This document shows, one piece after another, positions 25,317 to 36,500 of a stretch of DNA of 64,000 bases. This stretch comes from Bilabrum cf. latius (Eukaryota; Bigyra: Bicosoecida; Bigyra; Bicosoecida): positions 372,001 to 436,000 of the forward strand of contig OZ237767.1 of NCBI GenBank assembly GCA_965178125.1, in the 5' to 3' direction. Below the pieces are notes generated by a model. The model did no database searches. It saw only the letters and a program-made list of their open reading frames with translations, and was not told where the DNA came from. Made by a program: the position numbers and the translations under genes. Within the stretch, counting starts at the first letter, position 1. Each line of letters starts with the position of its first letter.

Positions 25317-26032
25317 ATGGCTGCTCAAGCAGCTATTTCTGTCTCGTTCCGTTGGATGATGCCGGCGGTCGCAACCACTACCGGGTTCTGCGCTCGCTCC
25401 CCTCGCTCCTATTACTCTTCAAGTGGACCTTCGGAAATCACCACGCCTCAGCACCTGATATACGCAGTCTGTACTTAATGTCGTGGCCCAGGGTGTTCCG
25501 CCAACTTGTTTTAGTCCTGAAAATCTGGGAGTCAAGACGCTGCCTGGTGCGACCACCACCCATCCATACGCAGTCGCGGGTTGGCAGAATATGCTATCTG
25601 TAATCGGCTGCGATGTAGCACTAGGAGAGAATCGCTGCCTTATATGTATGCCACTTTGCTCCAGTGGACCTGCTGGTGATGCTGCGGCTCTTGATCCGAT
25701 TACTAAGCACCCTCAGGCTGGGCGTGTCGGGGCCAATGCATCAGAACCCCAGCCGGGCGGACCGCGTGGTTTCGAACATCCATTCCACGATAAGTAGGCC
25801 CCGCGGGCAGCTGAAGTGGTCAGACACTTTCGCAGCATACCACGCTGAGCCGCTGAGCAGTGCCACTGCTGCGGCTCCATCGCTGCCAGTGGCAGCACTC
25901 GACTACCACCCGGTGGCAGGAAGTGCAAGAACTCTAGCTGGGCAGCCCATGCTACACCGTGCAGCCCACTAGCCCACTAGTCCATCGCCGGATGGCCAGC
26001 TCGGCAGCATGATGCATCGCATGCATGAATGA
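25317..26032 (+). CDS. Possible small multi-exon gene, mitochondrial-type N-terminus
   Basis: Weak candidate in the 1.2-kb gap between the giant gene and RAD6. An ATG at 25317 opens a basic, Ser/Ala-rich N-terminus (MAAQAAISVSFRWMMP, then FCARSPRSYYSSSG) that looks like a mitochondrial presequence. A middle piece near 25510-25590 (TTTHPYAVAGWQNMLS) could follow a TTTTAG acceptor. The last piece ends in TGA at 26030 (SRPRGQLKWSDTFAAYH, then SPSPDGQLGSMMHRMHE) and crosses a TAG at 25970. The exon junctions are not resolved: two overlapping frames between 25660 and 25850 both look coding. No family recognised. The opposite strand also has an open frame here, so this may be wrong. Confidence 0.33.
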
Positions 26033-26143
26033 TCAACACTACCTGCCTGCCATTTAGCCACATGATTGGCCGCCAGGGGCAGGTGCACTGCACGATAGGA
26101 TTCCTAGGCCAGCTGACGGCACCACTCATTCGTCAATTCCAGA

Positions 26144-27280
26144 ATGTCAACCACGTCCCGAAGGCGCCTGATGCGAGATTTAAAGAAGATGCAGGAAGAC
26201 CCGCCCGGTGGTGTGACTGCTGCCCCAATGGAATCGTGAGGTGAAGCACCGAGTTTGCGATGATGCTCCATTGCGACACCGAACGCGACTTGCCTCAACT
26301 ACGCCCCAATTATCGTCCACAGGAATGTCTTAGTATGGCAGGCAGTTATTCTAGGGTGAGGATCAGCTTGATAATGCAGCCTTAGCATCGCTTTCGAGCA
26401 AGCCAAGTACTCCACCTAGCTCCGTTACTGTGTCCGTCACGCAGCCCTGATGATACTGAATGGGAAGGAGGTGCGTATTTTATAATTGTACTTTAGAGTG
26501 CATTCATGGATGTTGCCCTTGTTTGTGTGGTATGTCAATCGGGAAACGTACGAATACAAATCGACGTTCTCACGTGGTTCGCAGGTACCTTTGCCTTGAC
26601 ACTAGAGTTCGGGGAAGACTATCCTAGCGCTGCCCCCAAAGTAAAGTTTGTGACTGAACTATTTCATCCGAATGGTGAGAGTACCATGGAATGCCTGCAC
26701 TCTGGATGGCGTCGTAGAATCGAAGAGTACGCATCCGCTGAGACCCCACCCACCCCTTTGAACCCATCGGATCGCAGTGTACGTAGATGGCAAGATTTGC
26801 CTGGACATTCTGCAGAAGAACTGGTCCCCCATCTACGACGTCGCCGCCGTGCTCACTTCCATCCGGTCCCTCCTCACGGACCCCAACCCAAGCTCCCCGG
26901 CAAACCCGGAAGCAGCGCGCCTGTACAACGAAGACAGGCGAACGTACCTGCAGAAGGTGCGCAAGTGCGTGGAGAACAGCCTCGTGGTGGCGGGTGTCAC
27001 TCCCGCCGAGCTGGAGGAGGCCGAGGCTGAGGGGGCGAGGATGGCGGGGGAGGCGGGGGGTGGGGGCAGCGGCAGCGGGGCGGCGGGGGATGACAGTGAC
27101 AGTGATAGCGACAGTGATAGCGATAGTGATAGCGACGGTAGCAGCTCGAGCAGCGATTCGGATTCGGATGACGAGGAGGAGGACGGCTAGAAGGGGGGTC
27201 GAGGTGCCAGCGGGAAGGCGCTAGGGGCATCCTCCGGTACAGGTGGCGCGGGCGATGGCTAGGCTAGCATGGAAACATGA
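26144..27280 (+). CDS. RAD6: RAD6/UBE2A-type ubiquitin-conjugating enzyme
   Basis: Five exons: 26144-26235, 26323-26355, 26445-26470, 26585-26674, 26778-27280; 247 residues; TGA at 27278. The start [20 protein letters not shown] is the RAD6 signature, followed by [27 protein letters not shown], the HPN motif and the catalytic cysteine in [12 protein letters not shown], then [19 protein letters not shown] and [11 protein letters not shown]6 enzymes monoubiquitinate PCNA and histone H2B with RING partners. The UBC fold ends near residue 150. A highly acidic Asp/Ser tail follows, as in budding-yeast Rad6 but absent from animal UBE2A/B. After this tail the frame continues through TAGs at 27188 and 27260 for about 30 more residues, the least certain part of the model. 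Confidence 0.93.
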
Positions 27281-27348
27281 CATGATGTGACAGTTCCGTG
27301 GTATAAATTTCATCGAGCAATCTATTATGCGATCCTAGCGGTGAACTC

Positions 27349-27932
27349 ATGCTCTCAATGCAGTGCACCACACCGACAGAACGACCACCGCAATCAATTC
27401 CGCTAACTATCAGTTCAACGATGGCAAGAGCATCCCAAGCCAGCTCTGCGGCTACAGATCAGGTAGAATTCTACGAAAAGGTCGGGCAGAAGCACCCAAC
27501 CCCATCTCCTGTGAGAGCAATCGCACTATTTGTCAGCAAGCTCGCTAGCTGACAAGTTGGCAACTACGTCGAATGTATGCATTTCATGTTACTCTTTGCC
27601 ACACAGGGATCCGGCGATCGAGTATTTTATTCTACTTTGCTGAATGAAGATCCCAAAAAGTGAGCGACATCAACATTCGAGTAGCACGGGCTACCCACCA
27701 AACTGCATCGAAATATAGTGCCATCGGTTGTTTCACCAAGCATTACAGTGACTTAGCGTTCGTGTGGATGATTGAGCATGGATGTTATACAAAGGAAGAA
27801 CACAAGAAAATGGAGAAGGATTTCCTTGCCGCGAAAGAGAGATTGAGGGATTTGAATCGATCGGCTGGCGACCACAAAGCAAAGGGAGAGTCCGCAGTGC
27901 TGCCTAAAGGAGTCATGGCTAAAGGCACATGA
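27349..27932 (+). CDS. Small conserved-looking protein, unknown
   Basis: Three exons fit GT-AG rules and phase: 27349-27510, 27607-27659 and 27749-27932, 132 residues, TGA at 27930. The start could be the ATG at 27421 instead. The C-terminal part (VFYSTLLNEDPKNDLAFVWMIEHG) resembles short eukaryotic proteins with an FYxxL...P-S/N-x-x-A-x-x-W-x-x-E-x-G pattern, whose function I do not know; it is followed by a charged helix (EEHKKMEKDFLAAKERL). No TAG codons. It begins 69 bp after RAD6 on the same strand. Confidence 0.6.
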
Positions 27933-28404
27933 TGAGCATGAAAGCATTGTTCTGCTCAATTGTCAAGTTGGGCTGGCAGTAGCTGTCTTGGGCGCCGTCA
28001 GAGTTAGGGTTGGGTTGCTCCAAGATTTTGTGCGCACCAGTATCTTCACGAGACGAGAGAATGCGGGGTAGCAGGGGTCATGCATAACTGCATCGAGTAG
28101 GCCGACATCCGCGTTTGGCCACGGTTTGGTCTTCATTGGCTGATGCCGGAATGTGGCTCAGGCACGGCCACTTCGCCGGTTGAGCAGCTTTAGGACGATT
28201 GTGGCGAGACCGAGTCGCCGAGCAGCCCGTGCACGAATGTAGAACGCAAATTTGCCAATTCAATGGCCATTCAATGATTCTGAAGTCCTGGCCTCGCTGC
28301 TAGACCCAGTCGGGTCGCACGGCTCTTTTGTAACGAATACAATATGCATTAAACATTCAATCATCATAATCGCAGGATTCTTCCACCTGTAGCAAGCCAC
28401 GACG
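27933..28404. other. Intergenic, no gene seen
   Basis: Between the small gene and the acyltransferase. Lower GC than the genes, several stop codons in all frames, no repeats or RNA gene recognised. Confidence 0.6.
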
Positions 28405-30202
28405 ATGGCTCAAGCCAGCATGCAGCCCAGTTCCATTGCGCGCTCTCAAACTTTGCCTGGTAGTCCGGAGGACATCTCCCCGCTTCTGCATGGCTAGCGT
28501 CCAAGGCCACGGAGCGGCTCGCAGCCTAAAGTAGACAGTCCGCACATTGATTTGGAGACGTATATGCCAGAGTCGTCAACTAACTTGGAAGCTCTGCAGA
28601 AGTATTCCGAGTTTGAGCTAATTGACCGGCTCAGAAGACAGCAGAGTCCGTAGTTGCGCGGTTTAACTCCTCAAGGCGGATCGAGTCTCGCGGCCAGCCG
28701 TCTTCTTGGAGACCCCGCGTTTGCGAGCCAAGAAACCTCATAGTCTAGGGGTCGTGCTGGAGATGCATCGCGTGCTAGCTCCTAGGGGAGTCAAAGGTGG
28801 AGCGTGCCGAAGTCCTTCTCCAGTGCGTCAGTTAGCCGGCACCACCAGCGCATGCAGGAGGCGCAGGCCGATGGCTCGCAGAAAGAGGTGCCGCCTTTAT
28901 TTTTAGTTGGTGCAGACCTCCTCAAGCAAGCAGCCCAGGTCACGGTCAAGGATAGCTTCAGCCAGTGCTTCGTCGGGCAATCGCCCAAGCCATGGAACTG
29001 GACTTGGTACCTGATGCCAGCTTGGATCCTCGGCGTGATCATGCGCTACTTTGTTTTGTTTCCCATGCGCCTGTGCATATTTTTCACCGGCTTTATAATC
29101 TTCATCCTTGGTTTCGTGTATGCCAAGGTGAGCGCCGTGCGCAAGACTCGTTTGCGCATCCCCTCGCTCTACCTCCCTCATCAATGGACCCCGCCGATTC
29201 GCCCCATCCCTCCCCCCTTCCCCTGCGCAGACCTTGCACCAGATCAACCCACTGACCCGCCTCTGCTGCACCCGGGCCACGCTGGAGCAGCAGCTGATCA
29301 AGTTCATGTGCGCGACCTTTGTGGCATCGTGGTCGGGCGTGGTTCGCTTCCACGGCGTCAGGCCCAAGCCCATCAAGGACCAGGTGCCCGGGGTATTCGT
29401 GTCCAACCACAGCAGCATGATCGACTTTATCATCCTGGAGCACGCAGACCTGTATGCCGTGCTCGGGCAGCAGCACAAGGGGTGGGTGGCCTGGTGGCAG
29501 AACGCCATCTTGAGCTCGATCGACTGCATCTGGTTCGACCGGGGATCCAAGGACAAGAGGCACGAGACGGCGGAGAGGATCAAGAACCATGCAACCGACC
29601 CCACAAAGGTCCCCATGCTCGTGTTCCCCGAGGGAACATGCGTGAACAACGAGTACGTGCTTCAGTTCAAGCAGTTCGTCTTCACGCTTGGGGTGCCCAT
29701 CAACCCGATCGCGATCAGGTACAACAAGATCTTCGTGGACGGGTACTGGAACTCGAGGCAGCAGTCCTTCCAGGGGCACCTGTTCAGCCTCATGACCTCC
29801 TGGGCTGTGGTTTGTGACGTGCACTTCTTGCCCCCCATGGCCATCCGCAAGGGCGAGGATCCCTCCGAGTTTGCAGCCCGGGTGCAGCGGCGCATCGCCA
29901 ACAAGATCGGTCTCAAGGCCATGCCCTGGGACGGGTACATGAAGTACTGGGCCCCTTCGGAGAGATTCATGCAGGCGAGGAGGGCGGCCATCGCTGAGGA
30001 CCTGCTGGCGGTCCACGGGATGGGGCAGCCGGAGCTGCTGAGAGAGAAGGAGGAAGAGGAGGAGGAAGAGGCAGCAGAGGCCAGGGAGGAGGGAGGCAGG
30101 CTGAACGAGAGGCAGCAGGAGATGGAGAGGAAGGGAGAGGAGGCGAGGGAGCTGAGGTAGAGGATGGTGCAGGCCACGCGGGCAGCGGCAGTGAAGGGCT
30201 GA
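28405..30202 (+). CDS. GPAT3/4-like glycerol-3-phosphate acyltransferase
   Basis: Exons 28405-29127 and 29231-30202 (donor GTGAGC, acceptor GCGCAG), 564 residues, TGA at 30200. The enzyme acylates glycerol-3-phosphate (or lysophosphatidate) at the ER, the first step of glycerolipid synthesis. A disordered Ser/Gln-rich N-terminus of ~180 residues leads to two membrane segments (WYLMPAWILGVIMRYFVLFP; IFFTGFIIFILGFVYA). The catalytic domain shows the HX4D motif (VSNHSSMIDFIILEH), the acyl-acceptor motif (VFPEGTCVNN) and the GPAT3/4 block MTSWAVVCDVHFLPPM followed by MPWDGYMKY. TAGs at 28495, 28651, 28741 and 28783 lie in the N-terminal part and one at 30158 near the end. The basic/acidic C-terminal helix is rich in Glu. 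The gene ends only 58 bp from the stop of the convergent kinase gene. Confidence 0.9.
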
Positions 30203-30260
30203 AACAGCGATGTGGGTGAAGTGCGAGGGGGTTTGGTTGCATTGCTCGATAGGGCTACTT

Positions 30261-33200
30261 TCATATGCGTGACAAGCTCTAGATTTCAACTTTTTCCTGC
30301 TTCGACATCTCACCATTTATCTCGCGCTCCATCGCAGCTCGCTTTTCGGGCTTCAGCAAGCCACCGGCCACCATACCCATACTTTCGAGCTCACCGCGAT
30401 AGCACTTCACTCGCTAAAGAACTTGCTCAGCTATCGCGTCCTTTGCCTTCCCCTTGTACAGCTCCATGGCAAGCGCCTGGTCTGTGAGCATGCCCCGTAC
30501 CAGTTTCCGCGCGTACAACTCCGGAGTGAGGGCCCCCGAATCTCTCTCCTCGAACATCTGACGCATGCGATCCTCAACCGCCATCAGCTCAATGTCAGAC
30601 CCTTCAACCCCTTTTGCCACCGCCTATTCGAGTCTAGCCTGCTCCTTCATTATGAACTCGAAGGAGAAGATCAGCATGGGGCTCAATGGCGCTCGGAGGT
30701 GATCCCGAGGCACAACGTACCCGGTCGACGCAGCGGCAGCGGCCTGTTGCTTGCCTTGACCTGCAGTTTCAGTTCCTGTCGAGTTCGACGGCGGAGGCAT
30801 AGTCCCGCTGGACCCTGGCTGGGATGCAGGAGCGGGAGTGGGAGTAGAAGTGGGAGCAGGAGCTGGAGCTGGAGCCGGGGCAGGGGTAGGTGTTGGTGCT
30901 GGTGCTGCAGCGGTTGCCTGCCTTTGCTGAGCTGCCGCTTCCATCTGGTCCATTGTATGCTTCAGCATCGCTGCGCCCTCCTTCGCCAGTTCTTCTTCAA
31001 GCTCTTTTACCTGCGCCTGTGACACCATCTGGCCCTCTACGAGGCCCTTCACGTCGCTCTCGTACGTCTGCACGCGAGACTGGACGCTCCTGAGGTCTGC
31101 CATCACGGACCGGGTCACCTCCAGGGGGCCGTCTTCGCCCTGAGCCTTGAGCCTCTTCAACTTCTCGCCAAGGGCTCGAGCCAAGAGCCGGTCCTGCCGG
31201 GCACCTTTCAGCAGTCCCTTCGTGTAGAGCTCAGGGGTGAGCTCGCCGGAGTCTCGAGAAGCAAGCATGTTCTGAATCTGGCGGTCCAGCACCATCTGCA
31301 TGCTGCGGATCTCCGTGGCCTGCGCTTCCCCCCTTGCGCTGGCTGCCTCCTGTTTCAGCCTTTCGTCCTCAGCCTGCAGGATGGTGAAGCTGAAGATGTG
31401 CTCGGCCTTCGGACCAACCGGTCCAACTGCGATATTCCGAAGCGCCGTAGCCGCCTGCTCCGCCTCCTGGCCCTTGCCCGATCCAAGCAGAGCCACCAGA
31501 CCGCCCAACGCACCTGCATCCACCACGGACTGCCTCAGACCATCCGATCCATCCGCGATATTTCCAAGTGCCCAAGCCGCCTGCTCCGCCTCCTTGCCCT
31601 TGCCCGATCCAAGCAGAGCCACCAGACCGCCCAACGCACCTGCATCCACTACGGACTGCCTCAGGCCATCCGATCCAACTGGTAGGCCGAGCCCGCTTAC
31701 GACCTTGATCACCTCACCTGGATCAGACAGTGCATGCAATGCCATAACCTCGACTGCATCGCTCATTACTTGTCTCATACTCGATGATAACTCGGCCAAT
31801 GAGCTTATCTCATATTCTATCCTCAGCTGCCATAGCACGCGATACACCCCATCCCAGTCCCCCGGCGCCACCAGCCCATCCACCACCTCCCTGATCCTGG
31901 CAACTGCTGTCTCGCACTCGGCCCCGCCAGCACGCAAGGCAGGCAGTATTGATCTGACATCAGCTGCAGATGCACGTGACACTCCCGATACCGATTCCGG
32001 CCGCATCATATGCACCGCCTCTGACACGCCCATCCTGTCCCCAGGATCAATGCACAGCAGGCCGCGCACCATGTCCGCATACCACCCAGGCCGCTTCGAC
32101 AGCACATCGTCGCCTGCAAGCGGTGCTTCACATGCATGCAGCGCAGCTGCAAGCTCCCCTGGCCTAGGCTTGCTGCCGTCCTGCACTTCACCAGGATAGT
32201 GGTCCCCGAACGGGTGCTGCCCTCCCGTAGCAAGCTCGTGCAGCAGAACGCCCAACTCCCATGACGCCTGCTTCCCAAACGGCACTACAGCATCCATGTC
32301 CCCTGCCGCTCCCCTATTCCACCCGTCCAGCACCTCAGGGGCCAGATGGGCCTGATTGCCGCCCAGCCCGTCACCACCATCCTTCAGGTACCGGTACATG
32401 ACCCCATCCAGCGCCCCCGGGATTCCAGCACCAGAGCCCAGACCAGCTGATCGCGCGGAAGCTTCACGCACATGAACGCGCAGCGAGCACCCGAGATCAA
32501 TCAGCACCGCCCGACCCACGCCCTTCGGACCCCCTTTCGAGTCCCACATCACGTTGTCCAGCTTCATGTCGCGGTGCACCACCCCGTGCTGCAGCAGGTG
32601 ATGCACGCCCTCCGCGATGTCAGAGGAGAGCTGGATCAGCACACCGTCAGGCATGGACCCCGGTTCATCTCCTTCCAAGATCTCCAGATGGTCGCACATG
32701 CGCCGCTGCAGCAGCTCCACCCCCACCATCTGGGCCTTGCGGGGCTGCAGGGAGGCGGCACCAGCCGAGGGCATGCCTTCCCCCGAAAAATCACCGTAAT
32801 CGCCGGCAGCAATGCACACCAGGCTCGGATCAGGCAGCATCTCCACCATCCACACGGGAGGCTTGCACACGCACTCGAACAGCACACGGGCCACGTTGCG
32901 GTGCTCGGGCAGGCGAGCGAGCACGTCGAACTCTTTCTGGGAATCGATGGTTTCGAGCTTGGACGTGGAAAGGCCCCAGTTGAAAACAGCCTTCACTGCA
33001 ATATGATCAGGAGTAGCATCCAAAACATCTTCTGCATTGCCTGTCGGAAGAGCCACACGAAAGACGGCCCCGAATCCGCCGTGTCCCAGCAGGATACTTC
33101 CCTTTGTTGGCTTGCTGCATGCATCTAGTAGCGGTTTGGCAAACCGTCGCCTCTATAAAGAAGTGCCTGATTTTGTCATGAGGTAGACCTCTATCACGCC

Positions 33201-33293
33201 TGAAGGAAGGTCAGGAGCCGGAACGACCTCAGCTGCATGGCTTGGCAAAGACTCGCCGCCGCCGGCACCACTGGCTGGACCAGAGGCAGACAT
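30261..33293 (-). CDS. Protein kinase with ARM repeats and coiled coil
   Basis: Single exon, 1,010 residues, ATG at 33293, TGA at 30261. Kinase domain: glycine loop GHGGFGAVF, lysine in IAVKAVFNW, catalytic loop VVHRDMKLDNVMWD, metal motif LIDLGCSL (DLG instead of DFG) and LAPEVLDGW, so it should be active (Ser/Thr or dual specificity not decidable). It is followed by two nearly identical 42-residue armadillo-type repeats (GLRQSVVDAGALGGLVALLG), then coiled coil, an Ala/Pro/Thr linker, and a C-terminal region repeating a module (RDSG-x-LTPELY) first seen upstream. TAGs at 33153, 30624, 30414 and 30279 are crossed; the second copy of the repeated module lies entirely beyond the TAG at 30624. 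Divergent from the EF-hand gene across 212 bp. Confidence 0.87.
31480..31680. repeat. 126-bp tandem duplication encoding ARM repeats
   Basis: Two nearly identical segments spaced 126 bp (42 codons) inside the kinase gene encode consecutive armadillo-like repeats. The few differences are mostly third-position, suggesting a recent duplication. Confidence 0.85.
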
Positions 33294-33505
33294 GCTTACT
33301 TAGAAATCATCAAGAATCACTGGTTCTTTAGTAGTTGGGCACGCAAAAACGGGCAAACACAGCTAGCACGGTGGGCAGGATCTCTATTTTAAAACACTTC
33401 TCGACTCGGGCAGTTTTAATCTTCTTCTTGACTCTGGCGTCAAGTTGCGCGGCGCCCTGATAGGTTCCGCTGCACAAAACCACCTGGATCCGCCAGAAAT
33501 ATAGC

Positions 33506-36500
33506 ATGTCCTCGGTGAATGTATGGGCAGTAGACGAACCCGTGAAGTCTTTTGTTCTTGTGCATTCAAAGCAGCCGCTTGGTCAGCTACACGATGCGCT
33601 GACTGGTGAGTAGACAGGTTATGCTCAAAGCGGCCAACGAGGTCTCGGCAGCCTGCCAGCTGGCAAGGTGATAATAAAACATGCTTGTGACACATGCACA
33701 CGGTATATAATATTAGTTGCTTCTATTCACAGGTGTTTATGGGAAAGAGCCTGCCGGTCTTGCAGTAGGATCGACGCACGGTACCGGCTCAGCGCAGTCC
33801 GCGACGCACGCCCTTGCCCCGCTGGATGCAATGCGTAACCCACAGCAACATTTTGCGACAGCATGCAAGTCAGCCCTTGGGCCTGCCTTTGAGGCCTCTG
33901 TTGAGCTGGAGACAGCTGAGCGCCGGGGATCCAGCTCGGATACCACCTAGATCGTCTCACCGCCACCAGCCAGCGGGGCCAAAGAAATTGCCACACTCAC
34001 AGGAGTAGCATTCGCAGAACCCGATGCCCTGTTGAATGCCCTGCGCCGAGTTTCGAACGCAAGAGGCGAGGTAAACCGGCAGGATTTTGTGCGAGCATGC
34101 GGAGGCCTCATTCGGACCATGCCGCCGAGGCCGGGACCTCCGCTGTCAAAGGAGCAGTCCGAATCGCTGTTAGGGAGGCTGTTTGCGGCACTGGACACGA
34201 ACGGCGACGGTAGCCTGGACGAGAATGAGCTCGTGGCTGGGCTGCTGCTCGCCTGCCACGGCTCCACCCCAGCTCGCCTCGGCGCCATGTTCCGGCTATT
34301 CGACAGGAACGGGGATGGGCTCCTGTCAAAGGTGAGACTGTGTGAAATTGATTGCGCATGCATAGTAGGCCACTCGCTGCTGGTGTGGCTCCGGCATGCT
34401 GCCGCTGCCGCATCACCAGCGATGGGGCATTGTGCTGGTTACCCGACAGAACTGCATGTCCCTACTTGCTACTTGCTGCGCTCGTGTCGACGACCGCTGC
34501 TGCACCGCACGCTGCCTCGTCACCTATCCTTGCTACGCACAACACGCAGGCAGAATTGGTCTCAAGTCTCGAGCCAGCGTGCAGGCTGCTGCTCCAGGAG
34601 CGCCCGGACATTGCTGCCTCGGCGGGTGCGGTCGCAGTCCCGCAGCACATGCGCCCGGCAGCCATTGCGCGGGCGCTTGCCGCTCAGGCAATGGACGCTG
34701 CAGACGCCAACAATGACGGGGTGCTGTCCTTTGATGAGTTTAGACAGTGGACAAACCGGTCCCTGCCCGGGAGCGGGACAGCTGCCGCGCTGTCGAGCGA
34801 TTTCGAGCAGGGACTGGCTGACCTCGTGCGCGGGCTGGGCGGCATGGCGGCCGCGGCCCATGGCCAGCCCGATGGTGAAGATGAAGATTCCAATGCAGCG
34901 GCAGGGGCTGTCGGAAGTAGTGCCGGGGCTGGCCCGGCATCTCATGACCCTTAGCTGCCTGCTTACGTCGTGAATGCGCGCGGAGAGAACGAGGCGCGCG
35001 AGATGGCGCTAGACGTGCATGCGCCAAGGCCTGCGGGAAGCTCCTGGCGCAGCGGGATTCGGAGGCTGGCTCTACTGACTGGGCTATACACGATGGACCC
35101 GACCGAGGCGATGCATTTCTTCAGCGGATACGAGGAAGAGGGAGGAGAGGCCGGCGGCGAGGGGGGCAGCGGTGCAGGAGCAAGCGAGAGCAAGAGCAAC
35201 GGCGGGGGCAGCAGCAAAGGGGGTAACGGAGAGGGGGAGGATGCTGGTGGGCTCAGCGAGGACGGTTTCGTGCTTGCCATCGAAGCCGCAGCGGCGAGAG
35301 CGCGGGCGCAGGCAGAGCACGTCGGTGCGGAGGCTCCCCAGGAGCTTCGCGTCCATCCCTCCGTGCGGCAGGGGGTCAGCAGGAGGCTGTTTGCCGCCCT
35401 GGATGCCGACAGGAACGGTCTGGTGGATAAGAAAGAACTTGTTGCGGGTCTTGGGGTACTTTCCGGTGTGGGGAGAGGCGCACTGAGTGCAAGCGTTGCG
35501 TTCCAGGCATATGACACCGGCCGTGAAGGGGGCGTGCTTCACTGGCAGCTCGTGCGAATGCTGACTGTGACGAATCGGTTGGCCGCTGTGGCAGACCCAG
35601 AGATCATCCACTGGCTGGGTGACACGCCGGAGGGGGCGGCGAGACAGGCTGCTGACTCCGCCTTCGACTCGGCCGGGGTGTCTGTAGACGGGGGGCGGCT
35701 GTCGCAGGAAGCGTTTGAAGCTTGGTTTGGTGCCGCTGGAGCTGCGGACGCTCAGGTAGCGGCAGCGGCCACCGCTGGCTATCCTGGCGATCGGCGCGAA
35801 CAATAGCAACCGCAGCAGCAGCAGCAGCAGCAGGAGGCCATGGAGCCGGACAGGACCGCTGGGGGAGACTTCCAGGAGCTGAGCACAGCGGACTGGGACG
35901 CGAGAGTGAGTGCAGCGCATGGTGGTGGCAGTGCAGCTGGGCCCGGGATCTCGCTGGATGCCGGCGTGGTGATAGGCACTGTGCCTGAGGGAGCCAGCGA
36001 GCGTGGCAGGCGCGATTCTGCCGACGCGGACGATGCCCCAGGCCCGGCCATCTCACGCAACTTTTCCCACGCGTCTGCGGAGTCTGTGCCCATGGAAGAT
36101 GAAGAGGAGCAGAACGAGGACGGGGCATTTGGTGGCCATACGCCGGGCCTGCCCTCAGCCCCGCCGCAGCCGCAGCCGCAGCCGCAGCCGCATCCCACGA
36201 CAGGCGAACTGGAGGGCGAGCCAACTGCCTCCCGGCTCAGGGACCGCCTCCAGCGCCTGCAGAGCCAGGAATCGGTGGCGTCCAGACAGGGCGCCGAGCT
36301 GGCCAAAGGAGACGACGCTGCGCTGGCCGTTCCAAGCTTGCTGAATGAGTCCTCCACGGGGTCGGACGCAGACGCGACCGAGGGTGGCCTCACACGGCTC
36401 AGGCAGGAGGCCGGTCTGGAGCCGGCCATTGCTGCATCCGTCATACGGTGCGTACTGAGCAAAGCACTCGCGGGGCCCGCGCTCATGCAAACAAGCGCCT

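Noticed and set aside
28000-28020. Telomere-like TTAGGGTTGGG
   Set aside because: A single partial unit inside gene-dense DNA.
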